In this document: positions 36,510 to 48,330 of the stretch, one piece after another | How positions within the stretch are numbered: the first letter of the stretch is position 1 | How the letters are laid out: each line of letters starts with the position of its first letter | Assembly: GCA_029891385.1 (NCBI GenBank) | Contig: CM057231.1 | Location: 22,661,300 to 22,725,299, forward strand | Length of the DNA: 64,000 bases | From: Erythroxylum novogranatense | Taxonomy: Eukaryota; Streptophyta; Magnoliopsida; Malpighiales; Erythroxylaceae | Reading direction: 5' to 3' | Translations under genes and position numbers: made by a program | The notes under the pieces: model-generated | Databases searched by the model: none | The model's input: the letters and a program-made list of their open reading frames with translations, nothing else | Told to the model about the DNA's origin: nothing

Positions 36510-39500
36510 TGTTGGGACCCGATCTCGGAACCGGATCCCAACCGAAAAAGAAGAGCGAAAGATAGCGGACGAATGCAAAAGAATCACAAAACACGAAAAC
36601 GGAACGAAAGTGGAATAACAAAACGAAATTATCGAATCATGAAGCGAAACAAAACAAAAAAAATCGGATACAAATTGCGAAGATGAAATCGAAAGCGGAA
36701 TCGAATCGAAGGCAAGTACGAAAGATCGAACGGAAATCAAATAACAAAGCGGATCGAATCGATGCAAACAAACGAATCAAAAGCAAATCAAATACAGAGA
36801 CAAGCGCAAACGGATCCGACATCCGATAACATACATCTTAACAAACGAACGCATTGGAGACCTTAGACTCAAACTATCCTAAACTCCGGTATAATTTTTT
36901 CTATTTTTTTCTTTTCTTATTCCTTTCTTTTTCATTTCATTCATCTTTAGTCGATCTCATTCATAACATCTCAAATCATAGAAATCTTCTTAACAATATT
37001 CTAAATCCCATAAACCATATTTTCCACATCTAATTCTTATTTTTATTCTTTTTCAACTTATTATCTAACGAAATTTCGGTAGCATAACGGCTGTATTTGT
37101 AAAAACCCAAAACCTGCAAAGGTTTAAAACACTTCTATAATACTCAAACAATCATCAAAATCATCGGATACTCCCATCCGGAATCCAAACACCAGCAAAA
37201 CACAAATCTATACCTAACACTTCCACAATTCTCAATTCAAATTAAAAACATCCTTATTCAAATTCCTCATTCAATCCAAACGCATCTAATCATATCTATA
37301 TATAATCACAAGTCATATTCCATAATCACACCAGTTCTCATATCTCCAATCCATATACAAGTCCAAAAATCATTTACAATCCCATAACTCATTTCCATAA
37401 ACAAATTCATTTTCATATCAATTCATACTCATATAAAATATACAAATTCTTAATACAATCTAAACACAACCCAATCGTTCATAAATTACACAATTCCAAA
37501 AATTTAATACATCATACTCAAATTCAGAATTCATTTACATTCCGAACTAAATACACTACCATTTTAATGGCCTTCCAAGCCATATTCAAATGCCAATGAC
37601 CACAATCCAAAATTACACCATACACAACAATTCTAAACTTCTACTTAGCAAAATACCATATGGACACATACAAATGGAAACTTTCATCTTCTTTCACCCG
37701 ATCTTCTTCTCATCACCTGTGGATGGGAATGAAGGAGGGGGGGGTGAGATTATTGCTCGTGGGTAACATATTTATAAATCAAATAATAAGCAAAATCATT
37801 TTCTAAAACTTTTTCCATTTTATAAAAAAATTCTCACAATAGGAATCGAAGACTTATTTTTTTCAAACTTGTCAATTTATTGAAAAATCATTCCTAAGCA
37901 GTTTCCAAAACCTTTACTGTTGAAAACCTCAATATCTTAGTTCTCAAAACTCCAAAACTTTTCACAAATCAATATTAACATTGAAACATGAATGCATTAC
38001 ATAATAAATGCAGCACATCATGAACAAAGTCAAAATCACATAACACTTCAAACGGTTTGGGTCGGTCCAAAATGGAACATACTGCACATTCCCACAAATC
38101 GGTCCTGTGCAGCCGTGAACAGGACGTACTACACTTTTTTGCATAGCGGTCCAGTGTAGTCGTGAAGGGAGTCCGAAATCGGAGCTCCTATGCCACTAAC
38201 GGCAGGCGGGTGAAGCCTTTAAACAAATGAGACCAGTGCACTGACTCTACTTAAGGGACCAAACCAAACCCATATAACACACATTCATGCTTGAAAAGCA
38301 AATTGCCCGAAGGCAAGTTTAAAAAACTTGGTATTCATACTATGCCACATCAATCCAATTGCCATGCATAAATTTCACAATTTTCACAAATTTCAAAAGG
38401 CACATAACAATGAATCCATCACAAAGAATGCAATAATTTTGTAATTTCTCATAGTCTTAAATCACAATAAATTCTCTTTTGTTCAAACGAGGAAGCCATT
38501 AATTTCACAAATTATTTGATACATTTGAATAACAATGAATTGCAAGATTTATTTCCATATCTTAAAATCATACCAGAAGCATTGAATTTAATCGTTCAAA
38601 AATCATAATTTGTAAACATGGATATAAACAATAATTTGTAAATCTTTGTTTCTTGATTTTTCAAAAATCACATACTTAGCTTATAATTTAAAATATAAAT
38701 ACACTACCCACCTCATATCCATGCTAACAACTTGCTTTATGCCTCAATTGCTCCAAAGCCTCCTTCTTTCTTCCACATTAAAATTTCCTAAACCAATTTC
38801 ATTCAAATTCAACATCACAAAAGGTAAAATCCTCAAAATTAACTTAAGAAATCACAAACTCATCGTATTTCCAACCATCTAAATCAAACAATTTCCAAAA
38901 ACCCCAAATCCCAAAAATTGGGCATAAACCCTAACTCACATTAATCCAAAATTAATCATCAATCATAGCATAATCACTAAAATTAACTTCATAAACCACA
39001 AACCCCTATCAATCTTAAGCCAAATCAACCAATATCTCATTAAAAATTCAAAGCTTAAAAACATCACTTACCTTCATCTTCTTCCACCAAATTCGAAAAA
39101 TCCCTAGCTCATCTTGGAGTTCTTGAGTTCCTCCCTCTATTCCCTCTTGAAGCAACTCGAAAATCCCTTAGAAAGATGAAGAAGACCGAACCCTAAACCA
39201 TTTCTCTTCTTTCTTCTTCTTCTTCTTCTCACTTTCGATTTCTCTCTTCTCTCCCTCTCTTCGTTTCTTTCTTTCTTTTTCTCCTTAAAATCGTGACTTT
39301 TGCTGCTTCCCTATAGCTAAAACGATAGCACACTTCTGCCTCTTTAATGAATGGTAAAATGACCACCTTGCCCCTCCATTTAAGCTTACAACATAACCCC
39401 TTTAAGTGAACTTTCAAATCTGCCCCTGAAACATTCTTAAAAATCTGACATCTTACTTCGATATTTTGAGCAGGTAAACGAAATAATTTGGTAACACTTT

Positions 39501-41004
39501 CTTCTAGAGAAATGTTTCTCTATGTCTCATCTTTAAAATGACATCAAAATCACTCAATTCGGTTCAGAATTGAGGAAGTTGTGGCCAAAATACGTACAGA
39601 CCATACAAAACTATGACTGAACAGTAACACCAACTTCGACTCAAAAATTGACAACCTTAGAGACTAAATTGAAACTCGATCCCTTCACATAATTTGTAGC
39701 TCCATGTCTCAATTTTATTTTGCCTCAAGAATCAACTCAATCGGAACTCCACAGCTCCCGAATTTCTCAAAATACTGAACCACGTTTAGAAAATTATCTA
39801 ACTCATAACCTTTAACCAAACCTCTCATTTTGGTTCGATCAATCTCTTTCCATTTAATCTCCTAAAAATCATAATTCCACACGAAAAATCTTAGGCATCC
39901 AACGCTTCAAAAATCAAATCAATCAGATGTCGGATGGGACAGTTATAAACAAAAGATTGAACAAGGGTCGGATTAGGGGAGGAGAATGGCAAAAGCAAAA
40001 GGATTTTTCATATACATATCTAACCGAAATTTTCAAAAATTATAACTCTTGATCCCGGACTCTAAATTTTACAAATTTGATATCAATAAAAAGATCAAAG
40101 GAAGCTCTACAACTTCCCTGAAGAACAGAAAAATTAATTTGTCCTCTAAGGGAGACAAAAATCCACTCAAAGTTTCTGTCCTTATCAATTCTTCCTAAAC
40201 AACTTCCAAATTTCAGTCGATCATAACTCCTAGTACCGATGTCGAAAAATTTCATACTTTACACCACTGGAAAGATAAAAACATCATCTACAACTTTCAC
40301 GAAGAATTTAAAAGCAAATTCAATCTCTAACTAGGTCAATTTTCCAGTCAAAGATTCTGCTCTGCTGTAGTCATCTTATACCAACTCCAAACTTTAAAAT
40401 TTCATATCTCCCAATTCCCACATCTAAAAATTTCGTACCTTATAGCGTCGGAAAGATGGACAGACAAGCTACAACTTTCATATAGACTACTTTCTCCAAT
40501 TAAGACTAAATCCATACGACGACTGTCCTCAAAGCCGAGTACTCGCAAATGTACACTTATGGTCATTTTTACAAAACAAAGCTAAATAACACTTAACTTC
40601 GAAAAATCATAACTCTCAATCCCGAAATCGAAAAATATCATACTTTATGGCGACAGAAATCTCTAGACTGAAGCTACAATTTTGATTCAGATTATTTTCT
40701 CAAATTATGCCTAGATCAAAAGTCAACTTTCTTACTTCAAAAAGTCAAACTTTTCTAATTTAACAACTTTTCACACTTTCTCTCTTTATTTCTCAATTTC
40801 AACTTCTATTTCCATCAACTTATTCACTTTACTCTAATAACCCATACAAATTTACTCAAATATCAAATTCATCAAAACTAATAAATTTTTTTCTCATTAA
40901 TTTTCTTAAAGCACAATTCATCTATAACACAATACGTATACAAAAACACTCATTTAAATTCATTTTAATATTTCTAATTTCCACCAAAAGTTCGGGGTCC
41001 AACA
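36510..41004 (-). mobile_element. Solo LTR R (4.5 kb) with GTATA target duplication
   Basis: Plus-strand ends are TGTTGGGACCC and GGGGTCCAACA. GTATA lies on both sides (36505-36509 and 41005-41009). It is the same family as solo LTR L but in opposite orientation, and it has no internal region. It contains two tandem hairpin units at 38090-38160 where LTR L has one, and a CTT-rich leader-like stretch at 39205-39270. There is no gene in it. Confidence 0.9.
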
Positions 41005-41665
41005 GTATAAGCTCGCCTCTCCCATACTCTATGTTGATGACGTCAATACCAAAATCCTAGAAAAATTCTTTCTGAAATATGAAAAAAATTTAAACTACTA
41101 TAATGTCATCATATTTATCTAATTAGTGTATATAAATCAATATAAAAAGAAAATAAATCTTTATTATACCTCAAACTCTTGAAAGTAAAATCCCTTTGTG
41201 ACCTGAGAGATATTCTTCCACGCATAACCCTCAGGATCAGTCCTTTCCTTAAATTTAGAAGTTATATTTCTGGAACACAGTCCAGACAAAACCAACCTAA
41301 TATAAGAAGTAATTTTATGCAATGAAAAAAATGATAAAATTATAACTTAATTAAAAAAAAGTGATTAATATGATTTCACTTACAGATTGTTGACAATTGT
41401 TATGTACTTTCTTCTATCAGGTCCCTCAACTCGAGGTTGCTGAACTTCTCCTCCATCCGATAAAGCGGTATTGAATATGAGTTGGGGATGGGGATGGGGA
41501 TGGTGTAGCATGATGAGCAGTAGGTGATGCCTCATCTGTAACTAGAGGGGGAGGAGGCGAGTTAGTGCGAGCTATAGACTGTGACGATCCACCTTTATAG
41601 TAAGTACCTCCGAACATGCCTCTAAACTTGGGCCGCATTACCTCACGTTGTTTCTTTGGTCCCAT
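41005..41665 (-). pseudogene. Ptta/En/Spm-type transposase gene, N-terminal exons
   Basis: The minus-strand ATG at 41665 opens MGPKKQREVMRPKFRGMFGG, a basic N-terminus followed by a serine/proline/histidine-rich segment (SPTAHHATPSPSPSPT) to about 41430. After an intron-like AT-rich gap a second exon near 41290-41165 reads FKERTDPEGYAWKNISQVTK then FYFQEFE. This resembles the Transposase_24 core, in which a tryptophan/serine word precedes an F-x-x-x-F helix. A third exon follows to 41010 and is then cut by solo LTR R. Together with 35362-36509 it would form one gene. No CACTA terminal repeat was found. Confidence 0.6.
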
Positions 41666-42984
41666 ATTTTTACCTGAAATTCATTGTTTATCGAATTTTC
41701 TACAAATATAAAAATTTTAATTCAATATTTTATACAATATATGGCAAAGGAAATAAGGCGATTTGTTGAATATCATATTCAAGTACAAATGACGAAAATG
41801 AAGGTTAACAATTGTTAAAGTCGTAGAACAAGAACAATAACAACTCACATTTAATAGGACGCAGGTTGACCTCTAACTAGAAGGGAGGTTGTTTGAAAAA
41901 TTCTTACAGATACAACAATAAATCAACTTTAAAGATGAGTCTAGTGTATTGCATCTATAAATCACAATAATATAATTATTTTGTTTGATTCCATGTGACA
42001 TGGGAGTCGGTAAAGGTAAATGAGTCCCTAATGTCTGGATTCTCGAGAAGTATCCTGGCATGTTTAAATGTATCAATTGAAACAGTGATACTTTGTCCCT
42101 CAGGTGTAGGTTTTTGAACACCTTCTTGCGATAGCATTTCCGCTATAACTAAACTTGTAGAGGATACAATGAATGAGTCGCTGCTCTTAGTATGAAAGAC
42201 TAACTCTCTAGATGAACTACTAGTGAGAACATATTTTCCTAAAATACAATTAGTATAGAACTTTCATAATGTCATATTAGAAAACCGTTAAACGAACCAA
42301 AATTGGATATTAATGCCTACGTGAATGTCTATACAAGTTTTAAGGAATTGACGAATTTTCCAAAAGAACTGATCTCCCGAATCCTTTATAGATTGTTGTG
42401 ACATTGCTCTCGCCTCTATCGGCATACATGTCATCTTCGAGATTGAAGGAAGCTTAAAACAACATGTAGTATAGGCCATCAAATGTGGATATATATAATA
42501 ACTTCATCAAAGGAAACGAGATGTACATAATAAAGAAAGTGACGTTGTCTAGATCATACTGAACACCTTAAAGTAGATGATCGGCCATGGAAGGCAAATG
42601 ATCCTTAGTGTATGAAGTGATGATTTTTCCTGCATTGTTTATTTCTAGGGTTGCTACACTTTTGCCACATTCCTCCCAATGGAATGAATTACTACCATCT
42701 GAAACCAATCGCCATATCAACATTCCTTGAATAAGATTTTCAATGAAGTACCGTACATAATATACTAAAAAGGAAATAATTTATGAAATTGATTAAAATA
42801 TTTAATTGCAAACACAAATTAATCACTATCATAACTAATTGTAAATTATAATCATCTTCTTCTTTGAAAGAATAGGAATCAAACTCTGGCTCCTCTTCAG
42901 ATCTCTGATCCTTGTCATCATCTCCAAATGAAATTTCAACATATTCATTAGATGGATCGTTCAAAGGTTCATTATCATCATATT
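41666..42984 (-). other. Unrecognised sequence upstream of the transposase gene, with open minus-strand stretches
   Basis: Three minus-strand stretches stay open and look protein-like. About 42250-41985 includes AEMLSQEGVQKPTPEGQ and FKHARILLENPDIRDS. About 42715-42570 includes SNSFHWEECGKSVATLE. About 42984-42845 is acidic and includes NDPSNEYVEISFGDDDKD and SEEEPEFDSYSF; it is cut at 42985 by the LTR of copia element A. I cannot assign a family. They may be exons of another gene of the same DNA transposon, since CACTA-type elements often carry a second gene next to this transposase, but that is inference only. Confidence 0.35.
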
Positions 42985-45081
42985 GTTGGATTGGAAAAAG
43001 AAAACATGCTTTGTTTGGAAAAACGATAGATTTCAAAACTTTTAAGAAATCATTACTTGCAGTGGAAGCAACAAATCCAAATCAACATGCCAATCCATAC
43101 ATGATATGGTATAAGGATAATAAAATATAAACAAGATCAGAGTATTACCGACTCCTTATTTCTGACTTTAAATCCTCGCTGCGCTATCCTCTCCTTCTTC
43201 GTATATCCAAATCCTTTGCCTTTGACTCTTTTTCTTTAGCAATCTACTTTCTCCTTGTTGTAGTATCCTCAACCAGTTAGATTTACCACCTGTTCTTCAA
43301 GGACAATTAGGTTAACAAAATCCTTTGGTGGGAAAGGAGAAGAAATGTTTGGAGGAGATTTTCTTAGAAGAAGAAGAAGAAGCAAAATTGAAACTCTTTC
43401 AATTGGTATTTTTGATTCTCTCTTTCATGAAAGGAGAGAAGGTGTAAAGAACATGCAAGAACTCTTTCTTGCCTACCAATTTCGTATATGCATGGATGGA
43501 AGGAGAGGGAGAGGCATCAAATGCATCACTTCTTTCATTAATCACTCATAAAATAGCCAATAAATGAGATTATCTTCATTTATCTTTATGATGGCTATTT
43601 GAAAAGACCAAAACCTAAAATTCAATACCCAATTTTGGTTTTGCCAAGAAGAAAGAAGGAAGATTTTCCATCTAATGCACATCTTTCATCTTTAATCTAA
43701 TGAATGCAAATAGGTTAAAGCCAACATTAAAAGACAACCATTAAACCATTTAATGGTAAGTTTATAACTCCATTTAATGATGATTAACCATAATAAAGAC
43801 CATCTTTATTTAGCATTTTAATGTCAAATGTGTGGTTACACATTTAACCTAGGAATAACCAAAATTGCTATCTTCTTCTTAAAAAAATTGTTTTAATATA
43901 ATTAATCTAATTAATTACATTAAACTAAAAACCAAGCCCATTACTAAATGTACATTTGGGCTTCTTTAATTAGACCAAGCCCAAGATTCAATTATGGGCT
44001 TCTAATTAACCTCCATTTATATTTCTTACTTAGCTTGATAACCTTCCTTAAAGTCAAGTGGAGAATCTTATTGGACTTTGATAATTCAAGCTCCGATAAG
44101 CCCGTAATTAATTGATCTCATTGGAATTAATTATGGGTTATTAACTAAATGTCATTCCACTAAAGACAATTAGTTGAACTCTTGAATTATTAAATAGTAT
44201 GAGAATATGTCCAATTGCAAACCCTATTTAGAACCTTATTATAGCCATCCGCACAACAAAGGGTAAAATTACCGTTTTGGCCTTATGTTGGTTTTTTTCC
44301 TTCTAGATCTCTCATTTTACTTTATATGGTGATTAACACATAAGATCTCATCTCAATGTTAAGACTTGATGGGTAGCTAGTCTATCAAACTACTGGCGCC
44401 TGTTTAATCACCAAATATCCTTAAAACATCTAGAAGAGATGATAACACTATAAACTCTTTATTTGAGTGAATGTTCCCTGATACATGTTTCAATTAATAA
44501 TTCCAACATGCAGAAACTGGATTAATACTCTATAAAAATCCATTCCGATCATATCAAGAATTATAATGAAACATATATGAGTTCACCACTTATCAAGATT
44601 ATGGTTCATAATAAGCGAATGCTTAAGTTGTATGTTTTAAGAATAAAGTAACGCCCACTTTATTCTTGAAAACATACTTGATTCCAGATTCATTTAATAG
44701 TGCCATTATCGATAGTCAACTACTATCATGATATGAAACTCATCATTCCTTTGAAGTAAACTCCTTTACTTATATGGAGATAAATCGTAACACTACAGTC
44801 TAAATCATAATCAAGCGACCAACTTGATTTTTCAACTGTGAATCAATTAATTCAGATTCTAATAATATACATGTTTCCCATACATCTCAATGTATATGTA
44901 TATTACTTACAAAAGAATCTTGGTACCTTATGACTAGATATATAATGCTCATACAGATAAAACCAAACTCTTTTGTTTTGTTAATAATAAATATTTTCAT
45001 TACAAAACTGTAATTGAAGAAGATAAAGTTACATGTAAATACACTTACTTTTCAGGGCACTATATTTACATAACTCCAACA
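42985..45081 (-). repeat. Copia element A 3' LTR
   Basis: It is bounded by a 7-bp inverted repeat TGTTGGA / TCCAACA. The right end abuts a polypurine tract on the minus strand (45082-45096). Length is about 2.1 kb. The left boundary interrupts an open acidic reading frame, and CATAT at 42980-42984 is the predicted target sequence. The partner LTR lies outside the window. A GAAGAA-rich stretch at 43328-43385 and repeated 'aattaatt' words are the only notable composition. Confidence 0.7.
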
Positions 45082-45096
45082 ATCTCCCACTTGCCC
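45082..45096 (-). promoter_or_regulatory. Polypurine tract of copia element A
   Basis: On the minus strand GGGCAAGTGGGAGAT sits directly before the TGTTGGAG start of the 3' LTR, the usual copia arrangement. Confidence 0.8.
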
Positions 45097-46373
45097 TAAA
45101 GCAAGTTTGACATATCCCTCATTCCCATCCCTTCTAGGTGACCCTTAAATCTCTTTTGAGTCAATGTCTTTGTGAACGGATCAACAAGGTTTTGCTCGGT
45201 GGGAATATTTACCACATCCACTTCTCCACGTTGTATTGTCTCCCTTATAAGATGATACTTTCCCTCAATGTGTTTGGCAACTTTGTGGTTCCGAGATTCT
45301 TTAGAATTAGCCACTGCCCCACTATTATCACAATAAAGTGTAATGGCCTTTTCTGCCTCTGGAATTACCTCCAAATCATTTAGGAACTTAGGAGCGATCG
45401 CTTCCTTTTCACGCTTCACAAGCAACAAAATACTCAGCCTCCATAGTCGAATCAGCAATACAAGATTGCCTGACGCTCCTCCAAACTATGGCTCCACCTC
45501 CTAAAGTAATTATAGATAAAGAAGTTGATTTCTTTGAATCAACATCTGATTGGAAATCAGAATCCGTATATCCGTCGGAATAAGATTACTTCAGAGTAAA
45601 CAAGCATTAAGTTCTTCGTCTACGAAGATACTTAAATATACACTTAGCTAGATTCAATGTTCCATTCTGGATTGATTTGAAATCGCTACCGATCCCCTGC
45701 GTAATAGATATCTATTCTAGTGCACAACATTGCATACATCAAACTACCAACTGTCGAAGCATATGGAATGTTACGCATGCGTTCAACCTCCTCTTGGGTT
45801 TTAGGTACTTGTTCCATTGAAAGTTTAATTCCATGTCTAGTAGGAGTAAAACTCCTCTTGGAATCTTGCATGGCGAACTTATTGAGCATATTCTCAATGT
45901 AGGTTAGTTGAGACAAAGCTATCTGCTTGTTCTTTCGATCCCTTATAAGTTTGATCCCTAGAACATAGGTAGCCTCTCCCAAATCCTTCATTAAAAACTG
46001 TTCATTCAGCCATCCCTTAACTGCAGATAACATTCCCACATCATTCCCAATGAGCAAAATGTCATCAACATACAGGATTAGGAAAGTAACCTTACCTTCT
46101 TGTATTCTTTTATAAACAGAAGGCTCATCTAGGTTTTGTATGAACCCATAGGTTTTGATAGCCTTATCAAACCTAATGTTCCAAGACCTAGATGCTTGCT
46201 TAAGTCCATAAATGGACCTTTGCAACTTGCAAACCTTATGCTCATTACCTGGCTCAATGAATCCTTCTAGTTGGGCCATATAAATGGTCTCCTCAAGATC
46301 CCCATTAAGAAATGCGGTCTTGACATCCATTTGGCATATTTCATAATCGAAATAGGTTGCTATAGCCAAAAGA
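45097..46373 (-). pseudogene. Copia element A: reverse transcriptase (distal part) and RNase H
   Basis: The minus-strand frame from 46369 reads YEICQMDVKTAFLNGDLEE, then KLQRSIYGLKQASRSWNIRF and the catalytic LYVDDILLIGNDVG, all standard copia RT motifs, ending near 45686. RNase H is open again from 45458 (ITLYCDNSGAVANSKESRNH, HIEGKYHLIRE, VDPFTKTLTQKRF) to a stop at 45096. Between 45460 and 45686 the frame is broken by stops, several explainable by transitions, and by frame changes. The RT begins across the B insertion at 56150-56070. Confidence 0.85.
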
Positions 46374-48316
46374 TGTAAGTGTAAGGCGACTTGTGCTTGG
46401 TCGGTACTGATAAGTCGACTTGTCCACTCGTGTAAGTCGACTTATATGTGTACAGTACCATAAGATTGTTAGAATAGTGCCCTAAAGGCAATCCCCTTTA
46501 GCGCGTTTTGTTCATAGTCATGTACAGACTTTATGAATAAATAAAGCAAGGCATATTTCATTTATTTGATGTTCATTTTATTATGAATTGATTGTGATCT
46601 TTAATCAAATTTATGAAGTCCATGATATATGACATAGCATGAAGGAAATTATGATGCGATCATACTACTGAGATTCTATCATGTGCAATTATGTCGGTAT
46701 CTAAATTATCCCTAGTCATAGGATTAATGAAATTTGGACATCGTTAATCCGGATAGACTAACACATGTCAAACTCCTTGATTGGATCAGCGGTGGATCTC
46801 GTAAAGCTGTAAATATTGAGATATTTAGATTTGACATGTGGATGCTTACTAGTGGTAGTAAGTACATTGGATGACTGCCATGAGATCATCACATGGATGT
46901 CTATACAAATGTCGGTGATAATCTCATCATAGCAATGGTGCAAGTATTCTTAGACTTGAGGTACTCAAGGATATCTTGAGTCTTGATTACGTGCTTTGAC
47001 TCCATTCCTTGTTGCCTTTCAGAGGTCGCTCATAGGGTGGTGATTGGGGTCCAGTTTGAGGTATTGAAGGTAATTGAGTAGTCAATAGAGGATTCACCAC
47101 TTCTGTGATAGCAGAAGAGATACCCATGGCCTCTTATCAGGATCATTACTTGGAAGTCTCTGGCGCCGGAGCACACATGTGTCATGAAGAGGGTCTTCAT
47201 GGACATATCAAGTAATGAGTCCTAGGACGAGAACTGATTACACTTGGACTAGATTTGATCTGATTAGTCTAGTAAGAGTTGACACATTGCCCATACTCAA
47301 ACCAAGTGGGGTATAGTATGGTGAAAGGATGAATTGCACAGTAATTGTCTATGGAAGGGTTCGTGATATGGTTTCATTAGTCAACCAATAACTTTCCGGT
47401 CAATTGGGGGTCATGATGTGTTGCTAAATACCGCTCATGACTTGCTCAGATTAAGTGTTAATCTAAGTGGCCAACATAATCGGGAACCTAATGGGTCACA
47501 CGCATAAGAGTGACTCAGAGAATCTGTAAAATAGTTTCGGACAGAGATCCAATATCTGGAGAGCAATAGGATTAAATGGATCCCGATGAGATTGGGATAT
47601 GTCCCGATGAGATCGTGACATTGACATTGCTGAAAACCCTTTCCGGCGATCTTTCGCCTGCGGGGCCTGGTAAGCCGGTAGGATCGACCCCAATTTGACT
47701 GGACCTCTTCAGCAAATATATATATGTTAATTAATTAATTAAGAATTGATTAATTATTATATATATATGCTAGTTTCGGTGGATGCCTTAAGGAATCAAA
47801 GTTTGACTTGGTCAAACTTATGATTACCTTGACTTTTTAATTGGTTTTAAGCCACCAACGTGGCTAGGCTCTTAACCATGCTTTCTTATACCTTTAATTA
47901 GTTAAATAATGATATAAGAAGGCATGAGAAGCCTTAGAAGTGGTAAAAAGTTCGTTGATGAAGGTTGATGGCCGAAACTTACTTGTTAAGTTTAGGAAAA
48001 TTTTGATTTTTCAAGGCTTTCTTCATTCCTCTCTTCCTCTCCAAGGCTTCTCCTAGTTATCTCACTTGCTCTCCAAGATCAAGGTTAGTGCTAGCACACT
48101 CTTTACCTTGTTCTAGCTATTCCCGGGTCAAAGGAGTTTGTCCCGGTTAGGTTTTCCGACCTCTGCGTGGATACCGTTAGAGACGGTCTCCTTTGGTCGT
48201 TATGATTTGATTGTTTGTACATACTCTTGGATCCTGGCTTTCGGGAATGTCCCGGGACTCAAAATTTTAAATTCCGCACTGTGTTCATGTGATGAACACC
48301 CTGGGTTTTTCCTACA
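46374..48316 (+). repeat. Copia element B 5' LTR
   Basis: It starts TGTAAGTGTAAGG and ends TTTCCTACA, 1943 bp, directly followed by the primer site. Inside: GTCGAC-centred palindromes at 46410-46445, an AT-rich near-palindrome at 47715-47769, and a possible TATA word (tgatataagaagg) at about 47909. Sequence from 46460 onward recurs at 54235-56069. Confidence 0.9.
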
Positions 48317-48317
48317 G

Positions 48318-48330
48318 TGGTATCAGAGCC
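48318..48330 (+). promoter_or_regulatory. Primer binding site, initiator tRNA-Met type (element B)
   Basis: TGGTATCAGAGCC, one base after the LTR end, is complementary to the 3' end of initiator tRNA-Met. Confidence 0.95.

Noticed and set aside
30525..41004. A single giant foldback or Mutator-like transposon with 4.4 kb terminal inverted repeats
   Set aside because: Each arm has its own different 5-bp duplication (CTAAT, GTATA) and TG...CA ends, which shows two separate solo LTR insertions.
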